A stretch of DNA of 32,788 bases, from the NCBI GenBank assembly GCA_030018575.1, contig JASEIA010000003.1, positions 1 through 32,788 on the forward strand, in the 5' to 3' direction. Below are positions 15,593 to 23,283 of the stretch, piece by piece. The position numbers and the translations under genes were made by a program. Below the pieces are notes generated by a model, which worked only from the letters and a program-made list of their open reading frames with translations, did no database searches and had not been told where the DNA came from. The DNA comes from Nanobdellota archaeon. Lineage in GTDB: Archaea; Nanobdellota; Nanobdellia; SCGC-AAA011-G17; GW2011-AR17. Position 1 is the first letter of the stretch; every line of letters begins with the position of its first letter.

Positions 15593-16155
15593 TCTTCCTT
15601 CCCGTCATTCTCGCTTGAAAGCTCGAAAAACTGCATTATCCTCAGCAGGAGTACAATGATGAAGGCCATGAATGCAACTGCTATTGCCGTTATGTAATCC
15701 AGAGGGATTTTCCCGTATACGATTATTGCCAGGAATATAAGTATTGTATTCACAGTCATTCCCGAGGAAAGGGCAAATGCAAATGACTTTGGCATGGCAT
15801 GGAGGAAATCAAGCAATGTAAGCGTAAACCCTTCCAATAATACCACTGAAACAAGCATTGTGTAATTATTCCACCCGAGAAGGCCCTGGTTGTGCAGATA
15901 CCTGAAAAGGTCAAAGCACGCGAATAGCATTACAACGCTGTTTCCGAAGGCAGTGTTCCAGCCAAGCTCCTCTTTCTTGTATTTCCCAAAGTAATAGGAT
16001 ATTAACAGCATTGACATTGCAACGGGAATTATTACCCAAAGCATTTCCGGGTGGATAAACACTGACTTGGCAATAAGCCATATCCTTGAAAGCGCTTCAT
16101 GGTAAAGCGCTGATGCGCTGTTTGCTGCCCCGTCTGTGATTAATGCCAAAGACAT
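15589..16155 (-). CDS. Membrane protein of unknown function, coupled to the Ca2+/Na+ exchanger
   Basis: 188 residues with five likely membrane helices (for example LWVIIPVAMSMLLISYYFG and YITAIAVAFMAFIIVLLLRI) and a short acidic tail (ELSSENDGKEE). I recognise no family. It leads the operon, overlapping the exchanger by four bases, so a role in the same transport process is reasonable but unproven. Its ATG lies 27 bases from a TATA box (16177-16187) with no Shine-Dalgarno, which implies a leaderless message. The promoter region is shared back to back with secF. Confidence 0.75.
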   Translation of the reverse strand: MSLALITDGAANSASALYHEALSRIWLIAKSVFIHPEMLWVIIPVAMSMLLISYYFGKYKKEELGWNTAFGNSVVMLFACFDLFRYLHNQGLLGWNNYTMLVSVVLLEGFTLTLLDFLHAMPKSFAFALSSGMTVNTILIFLAIIVYGKIPLDYITAIAVAFMAFIIVLLLRIMQFFELSSENDGKEE

Positions 16156-16176
16156 AATCCTATTTAGGGATTAATC

Positions 16177-16187
16177 CCTATTTAACT
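16177..16187 (-). promoter_or_regulatory. TATA box for the exchanger operon
   Basis: AGTTAAATAGG on the minus strand, centred 27 bases before the ATG at 16155. An imperfect palindrome (AGGGATTAATCCCT, about 16166-16179) touches the box and could be a regulator site. Confidence 0.45.
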
Positions 16188-16232
16188 TTTGCCAAAGCGG
16201 ATTTATTGATTGTTCCCTGCCCAAAAACCTAA

Positions 16233-16243
16233 AGATATATAAA
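16233..16243 (+). promoter_or_regulatory. TATA box for secF-secD
   Basis: AGATATATAAA is centred about 31 bases before the ATG at 16269, so the message has a leader of only a few bases. Confidence 0.55.
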
Positions 16244-16268
16244 CCTAAATCTGTTTCCTTTTCCAGAT

Positions 16269-17168
16269 ATGGATATAAAAGGGTGGTATGCGAAGCACTA
16301 CAAAAAGCTTTTTGTCATTCCAATAATCATTTTAATTGCATGTTTGGGAATCATAGCTAACCATTATGCAAAAACAGGCGACTTTGTTGGCAGGGACGTA
16401 ACTCTCAAAGGCGGAGTCACTGTGACAATATCAACTGATATTCCTGTGCCTGACATGAAAGAATACCTTGCAGGCAACTTTCCCGCTTCTGATGTTGTCG
16501 TTAGAACCCTTACAGAGTTTGGGACTGATGTGCAGACAGGATTCATAATAGAAGCTTCTGACCTGGAAGAGGCAGTGCTGAAGAAAGCGGTTGAGGAAAG
16601 GATACAGAAAGAGCAAAAGGATTTTGCCCTGACAAAAGACAATTACTCTGCAGAGCAGGTTGGAAGCAGCCTTGGCGAGTCTTTCTACAAGCAGATGCTT
16701 ACTGCAATACTCTTGGCATTTGCATTCATGGCAATTGTCGTCCTTATCACGTTCCGCTCAATAGTGCCTTCATTTACAATAGTTTTTTGCGCTTTTTGCG
16801 ATATGGTATTCCCGATTGCAATGATGAATATATTGGGCATAAGGCTTTCAACAGCAGGCATTGCCGCGCTGCTCATGCTTATCGGATATTCAGTTGACAC
16901 CGATATCCTGATTACAACAAAAGCTTTGAAAAGGCAGGAAGAAGGCAATGTGATTGACAGGATGTTTGACGGCGTAAAGACAGGGCTTACAATGACATGC
17001 ACATCCCTGGTTGCAATCATCGCCGGATATTTTATTTCAAGCAGCTATGTGATAAAGGAAATATTCCTGATTTTGATATTCGGGCTTTTGTATGATATTG
17101 TTGTGACATACTTTTTGAATGCCGGGATATTAGTCTGGTGGACCAGAAGAAAGGCAGGTGAGCAATAA
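16269..17168 (+). CDS. secF: Protein-export membrane protein SecF
   Basis: 299 residues, normal for archaeal SecF. One N-terminal helix (LFVIPIIILIACLGIIA) is followed by an extracytoplasmic domain that begins VGRDVTLKGGVTVTIST, the GG signature of the SecD/F base. Five C-terminal helices then carry RSIVPSFTIVFCAFCDMVFP and the conserved LIGYSVDTDILI segment, where the Asp residues are implicated in proton-coupled function. SecDF helps the SecYEG channel release exported proteins on the outer face. Archaeal gene order is secF then secD, as here; SecD starts immediately after the SecF stop. Confidence 0.95.
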   Translation: MDIKGWYAKHYKKLFVIPIIILIACLGIIANHYAKTGDFVGRDVTLKGGVTVTISTDIPVPDMKEYLAGNFPASDVVVRTLTEFGTDVQTGFIIEASDLEEAVLKKAVEERIQKEQKDFALTKDNYSAEQVGSSLGESFYKQMLTAILLAFAFMAIVVLITFRSIVPSFTIVFCAFCDMVFPIAMMNILGIRLSTAGIAALLMLIGYSVDTDILITTKALKRQEEGNVIDRMFDGVKTGLTMTCTSLVAIIAGYFISSSYVIKEIFLILIFGLLYDIVVTYFLNAGILVWWTRRKAGEQ

Positions 17169-18929
17169 ATGGGGAAGCTCAAGCTGCCCATCAGGGTATG
17201 GATACTGATTGCATTCCTTCTGTTGTCATTGCTTGCAATAAAGCCCTCGCCTTATGCTTCCGGAGTTCAGATAAAAAGCGTGGAGCCGGGAAGCGAGGCA
17301 GCCATGGAGGGAATTGCGACAGGGCAGATTGTGAAGACAGTGAATGAGCGGCAAATAGCCACAATCACTGATTTCAAGAACGCAATGGCCTTGCTTGAGA
17401 ACCAGCCCCTTCTTTTTTCATCTGAAGTAAAAAGAAAAGACAAAATCACTGTTGTTGAATATAATGTAACAAACAGCTTCGGATTCAGCGCTGACGAGAA
17501 TAATACAATAATCTCTTCAGAGACATTTTCCAAATTGCAGCAGGGAGACATAATCCTCTCTGTTAATGATATTGAAGTTGAAAACAAGACATCGCTTGAT
17601 GAAGCGCTTAATAAGATACTGCCTCAGAAAGTGATAAAGATAACAACTGACAAGGCAAACGCGGCTTTCCTTGCAAGAGGCGCGCCAAAAATAACAGTGG
17701 GAGTTGCTGCAAAAAGCAACCTTAAGAAAGGGCTTGACCTGGAAGGCGGGACAAGGGTTTTGCTAAAGCCGATATCTGCAAACGGGACTGTTTCTGACAA
17801 GGATATTTCAGACCTGATAAGCGTCCTTGGGAACAGGCTTAATGTTTACGGATTAACTGACATGAGAATAAGGAGCGCCGCTGACTGGGCGGGAGAGACA
17901 TTCATACTTATTGAGATTGCAGGCGTTTCAAAAGAGGAAGTAAGCGAGCTTATTGCAAAGCAGGGAAGGTTTGAGGCAAGGATTGGAAACGAAACTGTCT
18001 TTGAGGGTGGAAAGAAGGATATTACTTATGTGTGCAGGAATGATGGGAGTTGCTCTGGAGTAATTCAATGCCAAACTTTTAGCGGAGGAGAATCTTGCAC
18101 ATTCCAGTTTAGCATTCATTTAAGCCCTGAAGCTGCAAAAAAACACGCCGACATAACAAATAAGCTTGACATTGTGCAGTTTGAAGATAACATAAAAGAA
18201 TACTTAAATGAATCACTTGATCTTTATCTTGATAATAAATTGGTAGATAGCCTGCAGATTAGCGCTGACTTGAAGGGAAGCGAGACAACAGCAATTGCGA
18301 TTTCAGGTCCTGGAACCGGCTCTGACAGGAATGCAGCCATTGACAATGCAGCTGCAAACATGAACAAGCTGCAGACAATACTTATCACAGGCTCTTTGCC
18401 TTTTGATTTGGAGATAGTCAAGCTTGACACAATATCCCCTGTGTTGGGAAAGGACTTTACAAGAAATGCAGTGCAGGTCATATTAATAGCATTATTGGGC
18501 ATTGCGCTTGTCATATTCATAAGATACCGCTCTTTCAGGATATTAATACCCCTGATTGTGACTGTTGCAAGCGAAATAATCATCATTTTGGGTTTTGCGG
18601 CGTTAATCCAATGGAATCTTGACATGGCTGCAATTGCGGGAATTATAGCCACTGTCGGAACAGGTGTTGACGCACAGATTGTCATTATAGATGAGGTTAT
18701 GAAAGGAAAGAAAGACTTGTATACAAATTGGAAGGCGAGAATGAAACGGGCTTTCTTCATAATATTCGTGTCTTATGCAGTTGGAGTTGTTGCAATGATT
18801 CCCCTGTGGAATGCAGGCGCCGGATTGGTAAGGGGCTTTGCATTGACAACAATAATCGGAATGACAATCGGCGTGTTCATAACAAGGCCCGCGTTTGCGG
18901 CAATTGCTGAGAAATTAATTAAGGATTAA
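17169..18929 (+). CDS. secD: Protein-export membrane protein SecD with an added PDZ-like region
   Basis: 586 residues, longer than the roughly 400-500 I expect for archaeal SecD. After the first helix (IRVWILIAFLLLSLLAI), residues about 30-165 look like PDZ-type modules: VEPGSEAAMEGIATGQIVKT then LQQGDIILSVNDIEVENKTS. The core begins at GLDLEGGTRVLL (about 190). The P1-type domain includes four cysteines (VCRNDGSCSG and CQTFSGGESC), possibly disulfide-bonded outside the cell. Five C-terminal helices include FIRYRSFRILIPLIVTVASE and the ATVGTGVDAQIVIIDEV motif. GGTGAG lies before the ATG. The PDZ-like part may bind ends of emerging proteins; that is inference. Confidence 0.93.
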   Translation: MGKLKLPIRVWILIAFLLLSLLAIKPSPYASGVQIKSVEPGSEAAMEGIATGQIVKTVNERQIATITDFKNAMALLENQPLLFSSEVKRKDKITVVEYNVTNSFGFSADENNTIISSETFSKLQQGDIILSVNDIEVENKTSLDEALNKILPQKVIKITTDKANAAFLARGAPKITVGVAAKSNLKKGLDLEGGTRVLLKPISANGTVSDKDISDLISVLGNRLNVYGLTDMRIRSAADWAGETFILIEIAGVSKEEVSELIAKQGRFEARIGNETVFEGGKKDITYVCRNDGSCSGVIQCQTFSGGESCTFQFSIHLSPEAAKKHADITNKLDIVQFEDNIKEYLNESLDLYLDNKLVDSLQISADLKGSETTAIAISGPGTGSDRNAAIDNAAANMNKLQTILITGSLPFDLEIVKLDTISPVLGKDFTRNAVQVILIALLGIALVIFIRYRSFRILIPLIVTVASEIIIILGFAALIQWNLDMAAIAGIIATVGTGVDAQIVIIDEVMKGKKDLYTNWKARMKRAFFIIFVSYAVGVVAMIPLWNAGAGLVRGFALTTIIGMTIGVFITRPAFAAIAEKLIKD

Positions 18930-19009
18930 GGCACGTATTTTAGTGTGTGTTCTTTTACATATTCTATAAATCCAAAGTCCTTGACATAATTGGCAAACTC
19001 CTGCCTGAA
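18926..19009 (-). pseudogene. Tail fragment of an Lrp/AsnC-like regulator, copy 1
   Basis: Not in the ORF track. Reading leftward from a stop at 19010-19012, 27 codons give FRQEFANYVKDFGFIEYVKE and end HTLKYVP. They match the last 27 residues of the longer fragment at 20508-20837 at 18 positions. It begins only a few bases after the stop of the DUF4143 ATPase gene and overlaps the secD stop on the other strand. No start codon and no DNA-binding domain remain, so it is a remnant. Confidence 0.6.
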
Positions 19010-19014
19010 CTATC

Positions 19015-20391
19015 CTAAATAAGCGCAAGGAACACAGCAGCGGGCATTATCACTGCCTTGCCGTTATGCATTGTTGTTTTGGAAAGTATAAGCGGCGCCT
19101 TGAATATATTATAATGCGAGAAATCACTCTCACTGACTTTTTCCTGCCATTTTACTTCTACTGCCTGAAACCGCTTTCCCTTCCTGACAACAAAATCCAC
19201 TTCCCCTTTCCTGTCGCGGTAGTACCATACGCTTTCAAGGAGGCGGTTTGCCTTGCGCTTGAGGTGCTCAAGAACTATGCCTTCTATTGCAAATGGCTTG
19301 TTCAGCTCATTAATGCAGCATTCGTGCTTGCCATTCACATATCCGGAAAATGCGCTGAACAGGAATGTGTCCAAAAAATAAAATTTTTTCTGTTTCCTGA
19401 ACACAGGGGCCTTCTTGTTTAGGTCTATCTTATGGACAAAATTAAGCAGCATAAGAGACTCCAGCAGCTCAAGGTATTCCGCCACTGTCTTATGCGAGCC
19501 TATGCTTGTTGCTTTTGCAATGGAATGGAAGGCCAGCTCCGCGCCATACTTGCTCGCCAAAACAGAAATTATTTCCCTGAAAATATGCTCTGATTTTTCC
19601 AGCTTGCTTAAATCCCCAAGTATCCAGTTTACATAATCCTCATATAATTCCTCCGTTATCGCTCCTGTTTCATTAAACTGGTAACCGGACGATAAAAATC
19701 CGCCGGATATAAGGTAATTGTCCATATGGCGGTTTAGCTCGCCCAAAAATGGGATAATATACGCCGCCTTTTGCAGCAGGGCATCAGAAAATGCCTCTTC
19801 CATGGAAAGCGGATTTAAAGCTGCAAGCTCTTTTTTCAAATCTCCGCTCCCAAACAGCCTTACATAATCAGAAAATGAAAGCGGCAAATAGAACATGGTC
19901 TTAACGCCCCTCCCTGGAAATCGTTCTGTTCCATGCTTGAGGTCGCTTGCCACAGAGCCGGTGAAAACAAGCAGGGTGCAGAGCGAACTGTCGGCGAGGT
20001 ACTTTATTGCCCTGAACCATTCCTTTACAAAAGTTATTTCATCAAAAATCACATAGTTCTCCTTTATGTTAAATCGCAGGAGCCACTCCTTATGAAGTTC
20101 TGCCGCCTTTACTATCTCGTTGAAATCTGCCAGCACATCGCATGGGAGATACAGGAACTGCCTTGCATCAGCGCCGTGTTTAAAAACTGATTCCCATATT
20201 AACAGCTTTAAGGCTGTTGTCTTTCCAACCTGCCTTGGGCCCCTTATGGAGCATATGCCCTTTTTCTCGCCGACAAGGGAAGGGATATAAGCTGCTTTTT
20301 TCCCAAGGGCAATGCTGACTTTTCTGTCATGCAGCAGCTCTTCTCTGCTTTTCCACCAAGGGTTATGCTTTGCGAGAAACTCAAATTCCAT
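19015..20391 (-). CDS. DUF4143-type AAA ATPase, copy 1
   Basis: 458 residues from the ATG at 20391; the track start is a TTG four codons earlier. Domains in order: an N-terminal helix ending NPWW, an AAA domain with Walker A GPRQVGKTT and Walker B YVIFDEITFV, and a sensor-like FTGSVASDL. A winged-helix segment (FHSIAKATSIGSHKTVAEYL) follows, then the DUF4143 C-terminus with a PD-(D/E)xK-like fold (GEVDFVVRKG and AVEVKWQ). Such ATPases are abundant and multiplied in archaea; a defence, mobile or DNA-related role is suspected but unknown. A TATA box 25 bases before the ATG predicts a leaderless message, and two copies of an 18-base repeat flank it. Related to the gene at 20943-22250. Confidence 0.85.
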   Translation of the reverse strand: MEFEFLAKHNPWWKSREELLHDRKVSIALGKKAAYIPSLVGEKKGICSIRGPRQVGKTTALKLLIWESVFKHGADARQFLYLPCDVLADFNEIVKAAELHKEWLLRFNIKENYVIFDEITFVKEWFRAIKYLADSSLCTLLVFTGSVASDLKHGTERFPGRGVKTMFYLPLSFSDYVRLFGSGDLKKELAALNPLSMEEAFSDALLQKAAYIIPFLGELNRHMDNYLISGGFLSSGYQFNETGAITEELYEDYVNWILGDLSKLEKSEHIFREIISVLASKYGAELAFHSIAKATSIGSHKTVAEYLELLESLMLLNFVHKIDLNKKAPVFRKQKKFYFLDTFLFSAFSGYVNGKHECCINELNKPFAIEGIVLEHLKRKANRLLESVWYYRDRKGEVDFVVRKGKRFQAVEVKWQEKVSESDFSHYNIFKAPLILSKTTMHNGKAVIMPAAVFLALI

Positions 20392-20392
20392 A

Positions 20393-20443
20393 TTGGTAGT
20401 CAAGTATCAAGACTATATAAATGTTTTGGTAGTCAAGTATCAA
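20393..20443 (-). promoter_or_regulatory. Promoter of ATPase 1 with a paired candidate operator
   Basis: The TATA box (TTTATATAG, 20412-20421) is centred 25 bases before the ATG at 20391. TTGGTAGTCAAGTATCAA occurs exactly twice, at 20393-20410 (over the start site) and 20426-20443 (over the BRE side), 33 bases apart, about three helical turns. A protein bound at both copies would block TBP/TFB and polymerase. The binder is unknown; the ATPase has its own winged-helix segment, so self-control is possible. Confidence 0.6.
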
Positions 20444-20452
20444 AATAATAAG

Positions 20453-20480
20453 CAGTTTTGGCAGTTAATTGCCCAAACTG
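20453..20480. terminator. Imperfect 11-bp inverted repeat
   Basis: CAGTTTTGGCA and TGCCCAAACTG pair at 10 of 11 positions around a six-base loop. It lies downstream (minus strand) of Lrp-like fragment 2 and upstream of the ATPase 1 promoter, so it could end transcripts from the right. There is only a weak T-run after it on the minus strand. Confidence 0.35.
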
Positions 20481-20507
20481 GAAGAGGCGCTTCGCTGCTA
20501 TTGCTTC

Positions 20508-20837
20508 TTAAGGCAAATACTTCATCGTGTGCTCTTTCACATACTCTAAGAACTCAAAGCCCTTCACGTAATCTGAGAATTTATTTCTGAATTCCTCGAT
20601 TAATGCATAAAGCTCTTCTGTATCTTTTATATATAACTCAATTTCAAGGTCAGCTCCGCCTATTGTCTCGTCAAGATAGGCAATAGCGGGCTTTGCCTGC
20701 ATAAAAGCCTTTATCTGCTGCAGGATATCTTTTGAAATGTTTCTCAGGAAGAAGTAAATCTTGTAGTATTTGCAGCCGAGAACATTTATATCCAAAGCAG
20801 GCCTGAAGCCGAGGATGTATGTATTAAAATGGAAGAG
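20508..20837 (-). pseudogene. Truncated Lrp/AsnC-like regulator, C-terminal (RAM-like) part
   Basis: The track lists 95 residues from a TTG, but the frame stays open to a TAG at 20838-20840 and the extra residues (YILGFRPALDINVLGCKYYK) read like normal protein. The fold pattern KIYFFLRNISKDILQQIKAF, then IGGADLEIELYIKDTEELYA and a YVKEHTMKYLP ending resembles the ligand-binding RAM domain of Lrp/AsnC-family regulators, especially the longer archaeal ones. The N-terminal helix-turn-helix is absent and there is no good start, so it is probably a remnant. It lies between the two DUF4143 ATPase genes; a shorter piece of the same tail follows ATPase 1. Confidence 0.6.
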
Positions 20838-20942
20838 CTAACAAACTATCTGGAACAATCAAACGAAACTGAAACGCTTGCTGAAGAGCAAAGAAAGCAG
20901 AAGCTTAGGGCGCACATTGCTTGCCGGGGAATGCAGCGGCCT

Positions 20943-22250
20943 TCACAGCAGCAAAAACACGCTTGCAGGAACAATAGCCATGTTTTCCTTCTCAATGAAC
21001 TCAAAGCTGTCTTTTGAAAGGAGGATTTTATTTTTAAGCTCAACAGCGGAAAAATCGCTTTTTTTAACCTTGTTCTGCCACTTCAGCTCAATGCCTGTAT
21101 CTTCCACATAGAAATCAACTTCTTTTTTCTGGTAATAATAGCAAACCCTGCCGAATTTTCTGGCAAGATGCTCTGCCACAATGCCTTCTATCAGCCGCGG
21201 GACTTCCTCTTCCCTTATCCTTGTTTTTGTAAGCTCCCTCTTGAAAACATGGAAGAGAAAAGGGTCTATAAAGTAAGCTTTTCTCATCCTTGCAAATGCC
21301 TCCACCCCCTTCTTTAAATCAATCGGGAACATGTTTCGCAAAACAAAAAGGTTTTCGAGGATTTCCAGATACTCCCTTATTGTTACATGGGAGCCTATCT
21401 CCATTTCCTTGGCAATTGAGTTAAGGGAGAACCTTGTGCCATAATTTTTCAGCACTCCCAGCAATGTTGATGAAGCTATTCTCTCGCTTCTCTCTGCTTT
21501 GGCTATGTCTGCAACAAGCCACTTCCAGTATATATCATAGGTTTCGTCCCTTATCTTTCCGTCTTCCATAAGCTCATACATGCTTCTTGGAAACCCGCCG
21601 CATATTGTGTAAGAGCTGAACAGCCTGTCTATTTCGCTGAAATAAAAAAGGAGCTTTTTTGCCGCTCTGTTCACTTCTGCGGCATTCAGGGAGGAAATTT
21701 CTGCGGCAAGCTCGCGTTTAAGGCTCTCGCTTCCGAACACCATGCAGAAATCCTTGAACGACAACGGCATGAAATGCACTGTTTTAATCCTTCTGCCCGG
21801 AAATGTTTCTTTTTTAAGCTCAATTGAAGAAGAGCCGGTGATGTGTATTATCTTGTTTCTTGACATGGGGGAATCCAGAATAAACTTTATAGCCCTCTGC
21901 CAATCGTCAACAAAGGTTATTTCATCAAAAAAAAGGTATTTTTTCCCTGCCGCCAGCGCATCTGAAATTCTTACAATCTCAACAATGTCATTGAAATCCT
22001 TCAGCACGTCACAAGAGAAATAAAGCGCCTGTTTCGGATTAACGCCTTTTTCAATGAGGTTTTTTATGTAAAGCTTTATGAAGGTGGTTTTCCCAACCTG
22101 CCTTGGGCCAGTAATAAGCTGATTCTCTTCAGTGAATGAATATCCTATCTTATGCTTTCTTGCAATGCTCTCCTTTACTTTTTCATCTTCGCTTATTGCC
22201 GCCTTGTCTTCCCACCATGGGTTCTGCTCTGTGATTTGCCTTATTTCCAT
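20943..22250 (-). CDS. DUF4143-type AAA ATPase, copy 2
   Basis: 435 residues from the ATG at 22250 (MEIRQITEQNPWW). The 24 extra residues of the track ORF come from the promoter and are rejected because a TATA box is centred 26 bases before this ATG. Same architecture as copy 1: Walker A GPRQVGKTT, Walker B YLFFDEITFVDDW, ITGSSSIEL, a winged-helix segment (LNSIAKEMEIGSHVTIREYL), and a nuclease-like C-terminus (KEVDFYVEDTGIELKWQ). The shared NPWW start, spacing and C-terminal ending (IVPASVFLLL here, MPAAVFLALI there) show they are paralogs, clearly diverged. Function unknown; see copy 1. The message is probably leaderless. Confidence 0.85.
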   Translation of the reverse strand: MEIRQITEQNPWWEDKAAISEDEKVKESIARKHKIGYSFTEENQLITGPRQVGKTTFIKLYIKNLIEKGVNPKQALYFSCDVLKDFNDIVEIVRISDALAAGKKYLFFDEITFVDDWQRAIKFILDSPMSRNKIIHITGSSSIELKKETFPGRRIKTVHFMPLSFKDFCMVFGSESLKRELAAEISSLNAAEVNRAAKKLLFYFSEIDRLFSSYTICGGFPRSMYELMEDGKIRDETYDIYWKWLVADIAKAERSERIASSTLLGVLKNYGTRFSLNSIAKEMEIGSHVTIREYLEILENLFVLRNMFPIDLKKGVEAFARMRKAYFIDPFLFHVFKRELTKTRIREEEVPRLIEGIVAEHLARKFGRVCYYYQKKEVDFYVEDTGIELKWQNKVKKSDFSAVELKNKILLSKDSFEFIEKENMAIVPASVFLLL

Positions 22251-22270
22251 TATTGTTAATAGAATGTCAA

Positions 22271-22338
22271 AGTTTATAAGCTTTTTGATAGTTAATATCA
22301 GAAAAGTATCATTTTTTGACATTTAAATATCAAAAAGC
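22271..22338 (-). promoter_or_regulatory. Promoter of ATPase 2 with inverted-repeat candidate operators
   Basis: The TATA box (GCTTATAAAC) is at 22272-22281. GCTTTTTGATA (22280-22290) and its exact reverse complement TATCAAAAAGC (22328-22338) bracket a 37-base stretch that also contains TGATA-gttaa-TATCA and AAGTATCA. The last word also occurs in the operator repeats of ATPase 1 (AAGTATCAA). The layout suggests a regulator that recognises GATA/TATC-type half-sites at both genes. Confidence 0.5.
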
Positions 22339-22359
22339 ACGAACGGCAGGCTTTTCCGC

Positions 22360-22467
22360 CTATTTCCTTGCCCTTTTCCACAGAATCTCAAACTGCTTTC
22401 TGTAGCCGTCGGCAGCAGCCTTGTCTTTGATTAGCACGCCGTAGGGGCTTTTTTGTTTCTTTTCCAT
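22360..22467 (-). pseudogene. C-terminal remnant resembling a TrmB-type regulator
   Basis: Not in the ORF track. 35 codons from an ATG read ...SPYGVLIKDKAAADGYRKQF then EILWKRARK and stop. The frame stays open about 11 codons further upstream. This resembles the end of archaeal TrmB-like transcription regulators (a GV-I-D segment followed by Y..FE.LW). It is too short to function and has no promoter of its own, so I read it as a remnant. The assignment rests on a short match from memory. Confidence 0.35.
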
Positions 22468-22494
22468 TAATTGCCTTATTTTGAATAGGGAAAA

Positions 22495-22520
22495 GCTTAA
22501 ATACTATTTGTCATATAATC
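22495..22520 (+). promoter_or_regulatory. Promoter region of the HTH-nucleotidyltransferase gene
   Basis: Two TATA-like boxes are possible: GCTTAAATACT (22495-22505), giving a leader of about 13 bases, and CATATAATC (22512-22520), giving a leaderless start at 22539. No Shine-Dalgarno precedes the ATG. Confidence 0.4.
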
Positions 22521-22538
22521 TATAACAATTGATATAAA

Positions 22539-23129
22539 ATGTATGACAATACTGAAATAAGGATTTTAGGACAAATTTATACAAAGCCATGCATCCACAA
22601 GAGAGAGCTCTCAAAGCAGCTTAAGCTAAGCATGCCTTCTGTGGATTATGCGCTAAAGAAGATAAGCAAGCTGCTTAAAACGCAGAAAGCAGGCAACCAG
22701 ATAAGGTATTTTATAGATTATTCAAAAGAGGAGCTTACGCCAATGCTTTATGCAGTGGAATATTCAAGGCTTGGGCAGCTTCCTGCAAAGGCAAGGATTG
22801 CAATAGCTGATTTTTTAAGGGAATTGGAGGATAAGCCCATTATTGCGCTCATATTCGGCTCGTATGCGAGAGGAGATTATACAAAAGAGTCGGATATAGA
22901 CCTACTTCTGGTATTCCAAAAGATTGGAAATGCAAAGGGCATAGAAAACACAGCCAACAAGATTAGCATGAGGACGAGCACAAAAATAAGCCCTGTTTAT
23001 CTTGATTATGCCTCATTTAAAGAATCTGTTCATAACTCCACTAAAGAGTTTTACAAAAACCTTAAGAAGGGGAAGATAATTCTAACGGGAATAGAATGGT
23101 GGAGGCAGATGGAGCATGAGGAAGCCTGA
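22539..23129 (+). CDS. HTH plus MNT-type nucleotidyltransferase (MntA-like antitoxin)
   Basis: 196 residues. The first ~75 form a winged helix-turn-helix (CIHKRELSKQLKLSMPSVDY). The second part is a minimal nucleotidyltransferase with GSYARGDYTKESDIDLLLVF, keeping the GS motif and the DxD metal pair. In the MNT/HEPN toxin-antitoxin pair the MNT partner attaches AMP to the HEPN RNase toxin and silences it. An overlapping downstream frame that begins like such a partner is present but cut short (next entry), so this looks like an antitoxin that has lost its toxin. The fused DNA-binding domain suggests it could control its own promoter. Confidence 0.82.
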   Translation: MYDNTEIRILGQIYTKPCIHKRELSKQLKLSMPSVDYALKKISKLLKTQKAGNQIRYFIDYSKEELTPMLYAVEYSRLGQLPAKARIAIADFLRELEDKPIIALIFGSYARGDYTKESDIDLLLVFQKIGNAKGIENTANKISMRTSTKISPVYLDYASFKESVHNSTKEFYKNLKKGKIILTGIEWWRQMEHEEA

Positions 23130-23283
23130 CTGGCGGCTTTGGCTTAAGGACAAAAAGGAATGCAAGATTTGGATAGGCATTTATGAAAGAAAGAGCCTGC
23201 TCAGGAAGAGTGCAGATGAATCAAATCTGCATCTGAGTATGGCTTTCCTTTTAATGCTTTTATTTCCTCAGGCTTTATTATAG
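23116..23283 (+). pseudogene. Truncated HEPN-like toxin partner
   Basis: Not in the ORF track. An ATG at 23116 overlaps the end of the nucleotidyltransferase gene by 14 bases and has GGAGG before it. The frame encodes 55 residues beginning MRKPDWRLWLKDKKECKIWI and continuing through RKSADESNLHLS. These look like the start of the proteins encoded after MNT antitoxins in archaea. From about 23240 on, the frame is simply antisense to the threonine synthase remnant, so the rest of the gene is missing. The HEPN assignment rests on position and a short N-terminal resemblance. Confidence 0.4.

Noticed and set aside
18224-18760. Minus-strand ORF of 178 codons
   Set aside because: Antisense shadow of the conserved C-terminal half of secD.
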